Shown in pieces: positions 51,771 through 61,556 of a DNA stretch of 64,000 bases. Location of the stretch: the NCBI RefSeq assembly GCF_037200945.1, contig NZ_JBBCGP010000001.1, forward strand, positions 558,001 to 622,000, written 5' to 3'. The position numbers and the translations under genes were made by a program. Below the pieces are notes generated by a model that saw nothing but the letters and a program-made list of their open reading frames with translations, was not told the origin of the DNA and ran no database searches. This DNA comes from Methylovirgula sp. (GTDB lineage Bacteria > Pseudomonadota > Alphaproteobacteria > Rhizobiales > Beijerinckiaceae). Within the stretch, counting starts at the first letter, position 1, and every line of letters starts with the position of its first letter.

Positions 51771-52691
51771 GTGCCGAGAGACGAGTTCCCTCAAGGTGTG
51801 AAAACCCGTCTCGCATTGCGAGTCAATTATCTCTGCTCAAATCCTCAATGCCGGGCTCAAACTAGTGGGCCCAGAATCGACTCCGAAAAGTCGACCAACG
51901 TAGGCGTCGCGGCACATATTACAGCGGCATCAGAAGGTGGCCCTCGTTTTGATTCCTGCCTCCAAATTGGAGCCAGGCGCTCAATCGATAATGGCATCTG
52001 GCTTTGTCAGATTTGTGCAAAGCTCGTCGATAGCGATCAAAACAGATTCGACACATTCTTGCTTCGCGAATGGAAGTCTGAGGCAGAATCTCAAGCCAAA
52101 GAACAGCTCGGCGTCCCAAGTTCGCGGTTTTGCGAAAATCCACTCCTGAACTCCGTGCATGGCAGGCTAAATAGGCAACAAAATGCGCGGTTCGGCTTTT
52201 CCTTCGCATATCCCTCCGTTTGGGACCGTGATGATCCGGTAAACTGCGATGGCAACTCGTTTCGCCACCCGACAGACCCTCGCATCGAAGTTCGGGCGTG
52301 GGGTAGCTATGCCGTCGTAACTCGCGACCTAGAAGCATGGATCGCCTGGAGCATCCAAAACCTTGAAAAGGAGGAGAGCTTTCGTTTGCTGAGCAAAGTC
52401 GTGTCCGGGCGACACGTAGTCGACTGGGGGCACGGCAGTCGCCGTAAACCACTCGAGTCACGCGAACAGATCAGGGGGTATCGCATAGTCTATCAAATGC
52501 AGGAAAACGGTGAACGGTTCACGTACGTTCAAACGTTCGTGCAGCTAGATGATACTCAATTTGGTGTCCGTTGCGGAGCGCCCTCACCTCTCTACAGCAG
52601 GTACGAAGATCTCTTTCTGATAATCTCCCATGGATTTCATATCCTTGGCAGAAGCGCCGCACCGCAAGCCCGGGCCTTTAGGATTAGATAG
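51771..52691 (+). CDS. HNH-domain protein with beta-rich C-terminus, effector-like
   Basis: 306 residues, starting at GTG 51771; a stop lies just upstream in frame, so a longer form is excluded. The N-terminal 110 residues are an HNH-type zinc nuclease domain: C22-x4-C27, H49 in NVGVAAHITAA, N74 in SIDNGIWLCQICAKLVD with C79-x2-C82. This domain version is common as a fusion partner in defence proteins. The C-terminal domain (FGFSFAYPSVWDRDDPVNC...) is beta-rich and unrecognised. It may work alone or with a STAND neighbour. Confidence 0.75.
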   Translation: MPRDEFPQGVKTRLALRVNYLCSNPQCRAQTSGPRIDSEKSTNVGVAAHITAASEGGPRFDSCLQIGARRSIDNGIWLCQICAKLVDSDQNRFDTFLLREWKSEAESQAKEQLGVPSSRFCENPLLNSVHGRLNRQQNARFGFSFAYPSVWDRDDPVNCDGNSFRHPTDPRIEVRAWGSYAVVTRDLEAWIAWSIQNLEKEESFRLLSKVVSGRHVVDWGHGSRRKPLESREQIRGYRIVYQMQENGERFTYVQTFVQLDDTQFGVRCGAPSPLYSRYEDLFLIISHGFHILGRSAAPQARAFRIR

Positions 52692-53090
52692 TAGTAGCTC
52701 GAAATCGATCCAGGACTTCGACGAAGCGGGCATGCCGGGACTGGTCAAGGGAGACGGTTTCCGAGCAAACCTGAGGCGCTGAGTTCAGGTCCCCTCCTTC
52801 CGAAATTGGCCGCTTGATCCCTCAAGCAAAACGACGTTCTTCAGGAAACGCAATATCGCTCTCGTCGACATGAATGGCGCGAGACACGAATGCATCGCGG
52901 AGTCGTTCACGCAGAGTCACCAAGTTTTTGTCTTAGTTCACTCGAGCAAGACAATGACCGCAAAATTCGCGCTGGTGCAGGCCTGACCCGTAGGCTGAAT
53001 ACCTTGCGCTTCACAGCCCAATGTTGATATGTTCAAGGTCTTCAATCTAAACCCGCTGCGAAGTTCCCAACCGTTTAATGGAAACCGGCC
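52692..53090. other. Intergenic stretch without a confident gene
   Basis: About 400 bases. A minus-strand frame around 52810-52930 (LRDAFVSRAIHVDESDIAF) looks protein-like for 30 residues but has no continuation. The promoter of the TIR-STAND gene is expected here. Confidence 0.4.
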
Positions 53091-56000
53091 GTGGCGCGGC
53101 TCTTCATCAGCCATTCAAGCAAGGACACCGTCGCAGCCATCGCGTTCAAGCAATGGTTGGGAGTGAACGGTTGGGATGACGAAGATGTTTTCCTCGACGT
53201 CAAAGACATTGGGGGTGGCGAACGGTGGAAGGATGCGCTGCGCAAAGCGCATTCGCGGTGCGAAGCCGTCATCTTGCTTGCATCCCCGGCCGCACTAGAA
53301 TCGCCAGAATGCCTGACCGAGGTCCGCAAGGCCGAAGATTTTGGCAAGGAGATCATCGTCGTGCTGCTGCACGATCTGAGGCTCGACGATCGGCGTCTAG
53401 ATTCCTTTAAGGAGCGGCAGATCGTCGATCTTTCAGCGCCGCCTCAAGCCTACCAGGAGAAGGTCGCGTTCCGCGGCAAGGATCAAGAGGTCACCTTCAA
53501 CGCCGAAGCTTTGGCCAAAATCAAAGATTATTTGGTCCGACGTGGCATCACCCCAGAGAGCTTTCCATGGCCGCCCGAGGATAGGCCGGACGCTCCGCCG
53601 TTTCCCGGATTAAATGCATTTACGGAGTACGACGCCGCCATCTTCTTTGGCCGCGACGCTGATATCTTGGGTGGCTTAGACGAGGTTCGTTTGCTGTGCC
53701 GCAACGGCAGCCCCAACTTGCTGGCCATTCAGGCTTCGTCGGGCGCTGGCAAATCATCGTTCTTACGGGCTGGCCTCTGGCCGCGGCTCTGCCGCGATCC
53801 CAACATCGCGCCGCTCGCGATTTTGCGACCAGCGCAAGGGATTTTAACCGGCCCGGAGGGCCTTGGCCTCAAGCTCGCCGTCAGGTTGTCCCGTCCGGGT
53901 AGCCCGATCAATCCTGGCGATGTCTATACATCACTGATGGCAGAAAATGAGGCCCAAGCTGCCACCAAATTTAGTCGAATGATGGCAGATGCCGCCGCGC
54001 AGGCGTACGAGGAACGACGAATTAGTAAGCCGGACGCGGCGATGCCGGCGCTCGTTTTTGCGATCGATCAGGCCGAAGAATTGTTTTTGCCGGAAAACGA
54101 AGCCGAGAGTCGACGTTTCCTCCGGCTGCTCGCATATTTCCTCCGCGATCCGCCACAAGGCGTCCAACTATTTGGTCTACTAGCGGCGCGTTCGGATAGC
54201 TTGACGCGACTTTTTCAAGCCGTGACGGCGCTTCATCTGGATCCGCCCAAGACGCTGCTTTTGCTACCGCTGCCGCAAACGTCCTATCGCGACGTAGTCG
54301 TAAAGCCGCTCGATGTCGTGATGCGGCGTGGTCAAAGGATATCCATTGAACCAGCGCTCGTTAAGCGGTTGGTCGACGACGCGACCGGAGCCGACGCGCT
54401 GCCGCTGCTCGCCTTCGTTCTCTTTCAGCTCTATAAAGGGTTTGCTCCTGGCGGCAGCCTTACGCTGGTTCAATACGAAGCGATTGGCGGTGTCGCGGGC
54501 TCAATCAAAGAAGCGATCAAGGACGCGCTGGCTCGGCCTAGTGATGCGCCAGCTATCCCGGCCGCCCAAGAGGAGCAACTCGCTTGCCTGCGTGCGACGT
54601 TTATCCCATTACTTGCACGCATCGACTCTCAGACTGGGCAGGTCATGCGCCGAGTCGCCGCCCTCGGCGACTTTGTTGGCGTCTCGCGCGCCATGGTGGA
54701 GCGCCTCGTAGAAAAGCGGCTCCTCGTCATTGACCGACGCTCTGACACCGATGTCGTCGAGGTCGCGCACGAAAGCCTGCTCCGCCAGTGGCCGCCGCTG
54801 GCGGCATGGCTGCAAGCTGCTGGCGATGACCTGAGAACCGTCGAGGCGGTAGAACGCGCGGCCGGCGAATGGGTTCGCAACAACCGTCTTCCCGCGTGGC
54901 TTGATCACCGCGCTGATCGACTGAGCGCAGCCGAGCGGATCGCAAAGTCCGAGGATTTCCGTCGACGTCTTGGGAAGGACGGTCTCGACTATTTAGCAGC
55001 GTGCCGTGCGCGTGAGACCCGCGAACACCGGGTTGCGCAGATTGTCGCCTGGTCATTCGCGGCGGTGTGTGCGGTATTCTGCCTGATTCTGTTCGACCAA
55101 TGGCAGCATACTCTACGAATGCAGCGTGAAACCGAGGCATCGCTCTTAATCGCGCAATCGGAACTTGATCTCCGTAATGGCGATGTAGGCGCTGCGATTG
55201 GACGCGCGAGGCGCGCGTTCGAATCTATTCCATCAACCGCCAGTAGATCGGCGTTGCTACAGGCCGTGATGGAAATTTCGCCGAATGCCATGGCAGAGAT
55301 CCAGCTCGGGGGCGATACTGGAACGGCGTTGGCCTGGGCCGATGACAGTGTACTAAGAATTTCGACTGGATCGGGCAGACTGCGGACATTCGACGCGAGC
55401 AAGCCCAATGCTGCTGCTCTCAACAGCTGGGCTCTGCCCGCGATCAAGCGTTCTCAAGACGGCAACGCCTCGATAGTTCGCGCTCTGTTGCAACTAGATC
55501 GTGGTCGGATCATCGCCATATTCGACCAGGGATCGGTCGGCGTTTTTAGCAGCACAGGCGACATCATTCGACTCGAAGCGCCTCGACCGGATATCTCGGT
55601 CTATCCGACCGCACACGCAGCAGCGATTGCCCGAGACGGCAAGTTGATCGTGGTGGCGACGAGTGACGAGACCGTTATGCTCTATCGCTGTGATTGGAAC
55701 GCAAAGACCCAGTCGGCGCCTGCTTGCAGGACATCGTTTCTCGGCAATGCGCACGGGCGCGCCGTGGCTATAAGTCCAGACGACAAGCTCGTTGCGGTGG
55801 GCGACAATACAGGCAAGATTTTCATCTACAACCTTCTTGGAAATGTCTTAGGTAATGCGCCCAAACTGAACGGCCCCGTCAACGCGCTTGGTTGGGCGCA
55901 ACAGCGCGGTTGGTTGGCAGGGGGATCCACCAAAGGCGAGGTTGCGGTTTTTGATGTCCGCGCCAATACACCGTCCGTCGTCGCGCGACAAATCTTCGAC

Positions 56001-57233
56001 AATAGCCCGGTAACAACGCTGGCGTGGAGTCCGAAGGAGCCCACCCTGGCTTTTGTGTGCGACAGCACAACAGTGTGCGTATGGCAGCCCGCCAACGGCG
56101 CCAAACCCTTCAAGCCTGCGATGCATTTCGAGGGGCATCGCAATGCGATCACGCGGTTAAGCTTTGCTCCAGACGGCGATTATTTGGCATCCGCAGCGGC
56201 GGATGGAACCGCCCGAGCCTGGAGCTTGGCTCAGAATACCGATGCAACCTTTGCGCTCTATGCGGAAGGCACGAAGGAGATAAGGACGATCTCGACGTCA
56301 CCCGACCACCAGTGGGTGGCGGCCGGCGGCGCCGATGGAACAATCGAAGTCTGGAATCCAACATCGGGAACTTCGGACCAGTTCGTGGTATCGACTAGCG
56401 ACGCTGAGATCCGCGACCTCGCGTGGAGCCATAAGAACAACCTCGCCGTCCTTGAGGACGACGACACGGTTCATATCGTTTCAGTCGGCTACCGCGAGAC
56501 ACCGATCGATATTCCACTGAAGACTAGCGTCGGCTATCATCTTACGTGGGCGGACGAAGATCGCATGATAGCGGTGCCGTTAAGTCAGGGTGGCGTTTGG
56601 GAAATTGATCCTCAGTCACCTGGCAAAGCGCCTGTCCTGCTCAGTGCCAACGGACCGAACGACGAGGCATGGGGTATAGCCGCTGGGCCAACAAAGCACT
56701 CCCTGCTGGTCAGCTACGTCGGCGGCGAGATCAAGATATGGGATCTAGGAACAAAACGACCCATAGGCTCCATGCGCGATGTTCGGACAGAAAAACACGA
56801 CAAAATCGGCGTTGGCAGCCTCTTCTTAAGTCCCGACAAGCGCTTACTCGCGACATCGAGCGGAGATGGCTTCGTCCCAATCTATAACATCGCCAGCCAA
56901 ACGACTTGGCGCGTCCTAGAAAGCGATTCTCCAACAATCTCCACGGTAGCATTCAGTCCTGATGGGAAAAAGTTAGCTGCCCTAGGCTCCGACAATCGCC
57001 TCTACGTTTGGACCCTAGAGGTCGACGGCCCTGAGCCTTATCTCGCTATTGGTCTCATCCCACGCCGGACCGGGGTCGGACGTACCGGAGATCGAAGGGA
57101 GAACGTGAGCTGGTTCGATTGGATTTCCAACGACAACGTCGCTATCGCCGGCGATATCGCCGCAGTCAGTGTCATCAACACCGATCCAGTTAGATGGCTC
57201 AAGCGGATTAACGGTCTTGTACTCGTTCCGTGA
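53091..57233 (+). CDS. TIR-STAND-WD40 protein, single transmembrane segment
   Basis: 1,380 residues. TIR domain at residues 1-150 (ARLFISHSSKDT, VFLDVKDIGGGERW, SPECLTEVRKAE with a Glu at 73/77 as the candidate NADase residue). It is followed by FPGLNAFTEYDAAIFFGRD and a STAND NTPase with P-loop ASSGAGKS (215-222) and VFAIDQAEELF (Walker B). A transmembrane helix lies at about 647-668. A WD40/beta-propeller sensor of many blades fills residues 740-1370 (LSFAPDGDYLASAAADGTAR, VAFSPDGKKLAALGSD). Ligand-triggered assembly with NAD+ depletion is the expected mode. The start is GTG 53091. Confidence 0.88.
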   Translation: MARLFISHSSKDTVAAIAFKQWLGVNGWDDEDVFLDVKDIGGGERWKDALRKAHSRCEAVILLASPAALESPECLTEVRKAEDFGKEIIVVLLHDLRLDDRRLDSFKERQIVDLSAPPQAYQEKVAFRGKDQEVTFNAEALAKIKDYLVRRGITPESFPWPPEDRPDAPPFPGLNAFTEYDAAIFFGRDADILGGLDEVRLLCRNGSPNLLAIQASSGAGKSSFLRAGLWPRLCRDPNIAPLAILRPAQGILTGPEGLGLKLAVRLSRPGSPINPGDVYTSLMAENEAQAATKFSRMMADAAAQAYEERRISKPDAAMPALVFAIDQAEELFLPENEAESRRFLRLLAYFLRDPPQGVQLFGLLAARSDSLTRLFQAVTALHLDPPKTLLLLPLPQTSYRDVVVKPLDVVMRRGQRISIEPALVKRLVDDATGADALPLLAFVLFQLYKGFAPGGSLTLVQYEAIGGVAGSIKEAIKDALARPSDAPAIPAAQEEQLACLRATFIPLLARIDSQTGQVMRRVAALGDFVGVSRAMVERLVEKRLLVIDRRSDTDVVEVAHESLLRQWPPLAAWLQAAGDDLRTVEAVERAAGEWVRNNRLPAWLDHRADRLSAAERIAKSEDFRRRLGKDGLDYLAACRARETREHRVAQIVAWSFAAVCAVFCLILFDQWQHTLRMQRETEASLLIAQSELDLRNGDVGAAIGRARRAFESIPSTASRSALLQAVMEISPNAMAEIQLGGDTGTALAWADDSVLRISTGSGRLRTFDASKPNAAALNSWALPAIKRSQDGNASIVRALLQLDRGRIIAIFDQGSVGVFSSTGDIIRLEAPRPDISVYPTAHAAAIARDGKLIVVATSDETVMLYRCDWNAKTQSAPACRTSFLGNAHGRAVAISPDDKLVAVGDNTGKIFIYNLLGNVLGNAPKLNGPVNALGWAQQRGWLAGGSTKGEVAVFDVRANTPSVVARQIFDNSPVTTLAWSPKEPTLAFVCDSTTVCVWQPANGAKPFKPAMHFEGHRNAITRLSFAPDGDYLASAAADGTARAWSLAQNTDATFALYAEGTKEIRTISTSPDHQWVAAGGADGTIEVWNPTSGTSDQFVVSTSDAEIRDLAWSHKNNLAVLEDDDTVHIVSVGYRETPIDIPLKTSVGYHLTWADEDRMIAVPLSQGGVWEIDPQSPGKAPVLLSANGPNDEAWGIAAGPTKHSLLVSYVGGEIKIWDLGTKRPIGSMRDVRTEKHDKIGVGSLFLSPDKRLLATSSGDGFVPIYNIASQTTWRVLESDSPTISTVAFSPDGKKLAALGSDNRLYVWTLEVDGPEPYLAIGLIPRRTGVGRTGDRRENVSWFDWISNDNVAIAGDIAAVSVINTDPVRWLKRINGLVLVP

Positions 57234-57287
57234 ATAGCAATAAAGTGGCGCACTCCTTCGCTGATCGATCTGGTTAGGGAGAATAAG

Positions 57288-59096
57288 ATGCTTTCGAGAC
57301 GCTCTATCATCAAATTCGCCAGTCTCGCGATTCCGAGGTCCATGTTGGCCGCTTGGCCGTCGGCTGCGGGTTTCGCCGCCACCCCCGACGATCCTTCCCT
57401 CGAGCCCTCGATCGCGCAGCCACCGGCCACCGAGATCGGCGTCTGGCGCACGAAAGCACAATCGGTTTTCGATTCGGCCAACCGGACGCTGCTTCGCAGA
57501 ACATATACTGTCTGGGATGCGGCGCCGTCTCGCGATCTGAATTTCAATTGGATTCCAGATTCGCTCGAGAACGACCTCGAAGGAAAACCCAGTGGTGCAG
57601 GACGCCTTATCTGGCGCTTCAATGGGAAGCCCTCCTACGATCGCTCCTCGGTCTTCTCAGAATATCACGGCATGATGAAAGACGGCCGCGCCGATGGAAA
57701 GGGCAGCTACTTCGATGCCACAGGCGTTTCTTACAAGGGCGAGTGGAAGAAGGGTTTCATGGACGGCTTCGGCAGCCTGAAGATGGCGAGCGGAGATGAG
57801 TATGTAGGGCAGATGCGTGCGGGAGAGCCAAATGGAGCCGGCCGGTTCATCGATTCCACTGGCGAACTTTTCGATGGAGAGTTTCGTGATGGCCATCGCG
57901 ATGGAGCCGGAACAACGACGCTTCCAAACGGTAATACGTATCAGTCGAAGTGGATATTTGGAAAGGAGATTGAGGACTCCCACCGTCTGGCGCAATTGAC
58001 CGGACAGTCAACTTTTGAAGACGCTGACGACATAAGGATCGGGATCACCATCGACAAATTAAAGGCCCGCGAGGGTGACTTCACATACGCCACCTCCAGC
58101 AATGGACGTCGGCTAATGATTCAACCGGCCGACGAGCGGTTGATGTCAATGTGGAAAGGTAACGGGGAGATCCAACTGACGGAACTCGAAGAAGGAGATG
58201 AAGGGGATGGCGTCTGTTCATTGACCAGAGGGCAGTTGCTTCCGCTCACGCTGATCTTCGAAGCCCAGAATCGATCAGCCGATTCGATTTCTGTCGTTGG
58301 TGCCTACCTCTCTGTCCACTCTAGCGTAAGCGATTTGCAGCCTGCTATCCAGTTTAACCGTGCTCTCGCCGTGTGCGAGGGTAACCCATTCAAGCCTAAC
58401 TTCATGGCCCAGAATTTTGGTTGGGGCGCCGCCCAAAACGCGGTGATGCGCTTTGCCTTTACGAATCCACACGCCAATTCTCGAGAAAGACCGGCGCACA
58501 TTGTGAAGAGCGTGGGAAATATCGTCCACACGTCAAATATAAGCCTTGAGCCAGAGCTCAGGGAAGTCGGGGTCGATACTCACGCCCTGGCCGCGAAATC
58601 GGCATCGGGATTTGCCTGTAGAGCAACTTCTTCCTCCACCTGTCTTCGAGAGCTCAGAACAAGCGGCTTCTTCGGGTCAATCTCACCACAGATCGAAATT
58701 GCTGATACATCCATATTCGTCGGGGTGACCGGCACCCTTGATTACACTTGGCAGAGCAGTAAGGGTGATTGGCACTCGAGATCTTCGCCTTATAAGATTC
58801 TTTTGCCGCTCGGCCATATCACCATCGAGGCTGAGTGTGGCGAGGGCGGAGAGCGCAACATAGTCGCTGCGAAAGCTCTAAGACTCAGGCTCGATCAGTC
58901 CGACTATCGTCTGCCAGTCTCTTTTGAACGGAATATCCCACCTAGCTCCACAAGCAGGTTTACTGTGACGGTCCACGCCACCAAGTCTTCCGAGCATCAT
59001 TTCACTGTCGTTTTGCAACTCGCTGATGGCCGCGAAATTCCATCCCGGCCAATCAACTTACTGTACTACATGCCGAGCTGGTTTCCGGCGACTTAA
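57288..59096 (+). CDS. Exported MORN-repeat protein
   Basis: 602 residues. The N-terminus MLSRRSIIKFASLAIPRSML then AAGFAA looks like a Tat or Sec signal. Residues about 115-225 have four MORN-type repeats (YHGMMKDGRADGKGSYFDA, YKGEWKKGFMDGFGSLKM, YVGQMRAGEPNGAGRFID, FDGEFRDGHRDGAGTTTLP). The remaining 370 residues are beta-rich without known domain. MORN repeats bind lipid or protein surfaces. It starts 54 bases after the TIR-STAND gene on the same strand and could be its partner. Its 3' end overlaps the convergent MEMO-CapA gene by 44 bases. Confidence 0.75.
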   Translation: MLSRRSIIKFASLAIPRSMLAAWPSAAGFAATPDDPSLEPSIAQPPATEIGVWRTKAQSVFDSANRTLLRRTYTVWDAAPSRDLNFNWIPDSLENDLEGKPSGAGRLIWRFNGKPSYDRSSVFSEYHGMMKDGRADGKGSYFDATGVSYKGEWKKGFMDGFGSLKMASGDEYVGQMRAGEPNGAGRFIDSTGELFDGEFRDGHRDGAGTTTLPNGNTYQSKWIFGKEIEDSHRLAQLTGQSTFEDADDIRIGITIDKLKAREGDFTYATSSNGRRLMIQPADERLMSMWKGNGEIQLTELEEGDEGDGVCSLTRGQLLPLTLIFEAQNRSADSISVVGAYLSVHSSVSDLQPAIQFNRALAVCEGNPFKPNFMAQNFGWGAAQNAVMRFAFTNPHANSRERPAHIVKSVGNIVHTSNISLEPELREVGVDTHALAAKSASGFACRATSSSTCLRELRTSGFFGSISPQIEIADTSIFVGVTGTLDYTWQSSKGDWHSRSSPYKILLPLGHITIEAECGEGGERNIVAAKALRLRLDQSDYRLPVSFERNIPPSSTSRFTVTVHATKSSEHHFTVVLQLADGREIPSRPINLLYYMPSWFPAT

Positions 59097-60696
59097 CCGA
59101 GCCCTGCTCCACCTGCAGTTGCCCAGTACAGACTTCGAAAAGGTTAGGAATGGGGATTAAGCGCATTGCGTAGGTGCCTTGCTCGAACACGCGCACTTCG
59201 AGCAGCGCACCTGAGCCGCGAGATGATGTTTGATCGAAAAGCAGGTTGCCGAGCGAAAACGTCATCGCGTATTCTCCACCTTGCATCGCCTCGATGTGAT
59301 CCGTTGCCTGATGTGAATGGGCTCCGATAATCGCGCTCACCCCGCCGGCCCAAATAGCTCGCGCCGCCGCATACTCGCCGGCCTGCGCAGCATTAGTATA
59401 CTCACGCCCCCAGTGCACGAACGCGAGTAACGGGGGCTTCGCCTGCATGTGGCATAGCTCTTCAAGGTCATTGTCTCTCATGACCGGATAGTTGTGGAAA
59501 TCGCACTTTCCTATGAAGTTAAGTCCGAGAAGACGGAATGGACCGACGTCAACTATCTGCTTGTGGGCGAGCGGCACGATTCCAGCCTGCTTGAGCGTTG
59601 ATCGGCTCTCCTCGAAACCCGACAAACCGAGATCATAGCTGTGGTTGGATGCAAGGCCCACGACGCGGACATTCATCGCCTTCAAGATCGGTATCGCCAG
59701 ACTGGCATGCATTATGTGCAGATCATTGCGAGCCCCCTCCGGGGGCTCGTCCAGAACCACGCCCTCAAGATTAACTATTAGTGGTGCGCCACCCGTTATT
59801 GCCATGACACTATCAATTACCAGGGCTGCCACGTTCTTATCTACGAGCGGCGCCGTCAGCCAGCGCCCGATAAAAGTGTCACCGCCAAAATAAAACACTT
59901 GCTGGTCCGAATACCTTAACTCCACTCCCGCCAGCGGCCGCTGGGTATAGGCCGTCACGATGTAACTCGTTGTCTTTCTGCCGATCGCGCTATATTCAGC
60001 CGAGTTGCGATTGGCTATGACGGTCCCAGAGCTTTTGTAGACGCGGCTCTGCAGCTGCATCTGCAGATACTGCGATGCTTTGGAATCCATATGTGCCGGC
60101 TGTAGCAGCCGTAGCAAAGTGCCTACGTCGTTTGCGGCAATGACATTTAAAGTCTCCTGATCTCGCTGCAACGCGACGTCTGGCGGCAGGTAATGCGAGT
60201 AATCAGTGGATTGGATAATAAGCGTGCTGGGGCCGGCCAGCGCCTCTATGAGCGACAACGCGCAATCGCACTCCTCGACTGTAGCACTGTAAGAGATAGC
60301 AATAGGCACCACCTTTGCGGCCGGAAAAAAATAACTGATGAATGGTATTAGTGCCTGTATTCCGTGTTCATCATCAAATGAAGGCAGGTTGTCGAATAAG
60401 TCCTTCGACTTTACCAGGGTGCCGGTCGCGACGTGATCGTTTTGCACCTGTCCAAACACGTTATCAAAGTCGCGTTGCGTCGTCGCCATAGGCCGTCGGC
60501 TGCGATTGAAGTGATCTGGAGACATGACAATGACGCGGTCATACAGATTATCGGCGGCAGCCTGGAATCCGCGGGCAATTAGATCGATGGCGAGCAAGTG
60601 GTGAGGAACCGAAATCCCGGTGACTCTTAACCCAGTCGCTGGAGGTCGCTGTTCCTTCGCTATTGCGTCCAGAAAGGGCTGCGGATCGGCATACAT
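59053..60696 (-). CDS. MEMO-CapA fusion protein
   Basis: 547 residues. The N-terminal half is a MEMO1/AmmeMemoRadiSam-B domain: VTGISVPHHLLAIDLIARGF, VIVMSPDHFNRS, IIQSTDYSHYLPPD. The C-terminal half is a CapA/PgsA-like metallophosphoesterase: VFYFGGDTFIGRWL, LIVNLEGVVL, GLASNHSYDLGLSG, FVHWGREYT, IIGAHSHQATDH. MEMO is a metal-binding dioxygenase-like fold; CapA is linked to poly-gamma-glutamate. The combination is known but its reaction is not. No signal peptide is seen. GGAG precedes ATG 60696 by about 10 bases. Confidence 0.85.
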   Translation of the reverse strand: MYADPQPFLDAIAKEQRPPATGLRVTGISVPHHLLAIDLIARGFQAAADNLYDRVIVMSPDHFNRSRRPMATTQRDFDNVFGQVQNDHVATGTLVKSKDLFDNLPSFDDEHGIQALIPFISYFFPAAKVVPIAISYSATVEECDCALSLIEALAGPSTLIIQSTDYSHYLPPDVALQRDQETLNVIAANDVGTLLRLLQPAHMDSKASQYLQMQLQSRVYKSSGTVIANRNSAEYSAIGRKTTSYIVTAYTQRPLAGVELRYSDQQVFYFGGDTFIGRWLTAPLVDKNVAALVIDSVMAITGGAPLIVNLEGVVLDEPPEGARNDLHIMHASLAIPILKAMNVRVVGLASNHSYDLGLSGFEESRSTLKQAGIVPLAHKQIVDVGPFRLLGLNFIGKCDFHNYPVMRDNDLEELCHMQAKPPLLAFVHWGREYTNAAQAGEYAAARAIWAGGVSAIIGAHSHQATDHIEAMQGGEYAMTFSLGNLLFDQTSSRGSGALLEVRVFEQGTYAMRLIPIPNLFEVCTGQLQVEQGSVKSPETSSACSTVS

Positions 60697-61038
60697 GGAT
60701 GTCAGCTCCTATGCTGCGGCAACAACGGGACCAACTCAGACGTAAAATAACATAGACCTTGCTATCGGGCCACTTGCCCACGAGCCGACAATAAGGGGCG
60801 CCCAATGCACCTTTGAGAATCCCCGCGGGCTAGCGAAGCGGACTTCGTTTGAAATGGCACCCGTAATTCGAGAGCCGTAAACAGCCAATCGTCAACTCCG
60901 ATGTGTTTCTCAGCGCAATTCGGGACGTCGCTCGCGCGACCTGCAGCGCGCCGGTCAAAGCCGGGGCAGCTTTTTAAACGCTTGTTGTAAATTCGACGAT
61001 TGTATAGCCTTTTCTCTTATAATACCGTCGAGTATTAG
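60697..61038. other. Intergenic stretch, no recognised gene
   Basis: About 340 bases between divergent genes. AT-rich bases at 60975-61035 (TTTTAAACG, TTGTAAATTCGACGATTGTA, TATAATACC) could hold the promoter of the membrane-protein gene at 61039. No RNA gene or repeat was recognised. Confidence 0.4.
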
Positions 61039-61449
61039 ATGCGGAGCATCGCAACGATGATGACGCAAACCGACTTTGTTGGAGTGTACTTTCTTATTTA
61101 CACATTTTGGCTCGTAGCTCTCGTCTGTATCTTGCTTAATTCGTTTCTTAACCGAGTGATCGTCTCGGCTCTGGTTACGGCTTTGATAACAAGCCTTTAT
61201 CAGGCTGCACCTGACGCTCGTGGTATAATAGGAGACGAGAGACGAGACTTCGCCATTCTTGTCATAGGCAGCTTGTTTGTTGTCCTAACATTTTCATTAG
61301 CTCTTCATCTTCCTGCAACGTTCCATAAGCCGCGCCTTTCGTTGCGCACCCGCCTTCGACGGGTCTTGGTTCCCTCTCAGTTTGAACTTGAGGCAACGGA
61401 GACCTCTTCACGCGACGCAATGAAGCGCTGGTTCGTCGCCGTAGTGTGA
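61039..61449 (+). CDS. Membrane protein gene cut by IS21 copy 2
   Basis: 136 residues. Three hydrophobic segments are visible (VGVYFLIYTFWLVALVCILL, VIVSALVTALITSLY, FAILVIGSLFVVLTFSLALH), then a basic tail. The stop codon (TGA 61447-61449) lies inside the left end of the IS21 element, so the natural C-terminus is probably missing or altered. ATG 61039 or 61057 may be the start. No family recognised. Confidence 0.55.
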   Translation: MRSIATMMTQTDFVGVYFLIYTFWLVALVCILLNSFLNRVIVSALVTALITSLYQAAPDARGIIGDERRDFAILVIGSLFVVLTFSLALHLPATFHKPRLSLRTRLRRVLVPSQFELEATETSSRDAMKRWFVAVV

Positions 61450-61556
61450 TCCGGCGTGGAATATTGACCCCCGTAGATAGGGGGATCGGCGTGGAATATT
61501 GACCCCCTGAGAAGTGTTTGCAGTGTGCCCGCTTTGGATTGAGCGGGCGGTGGGGG

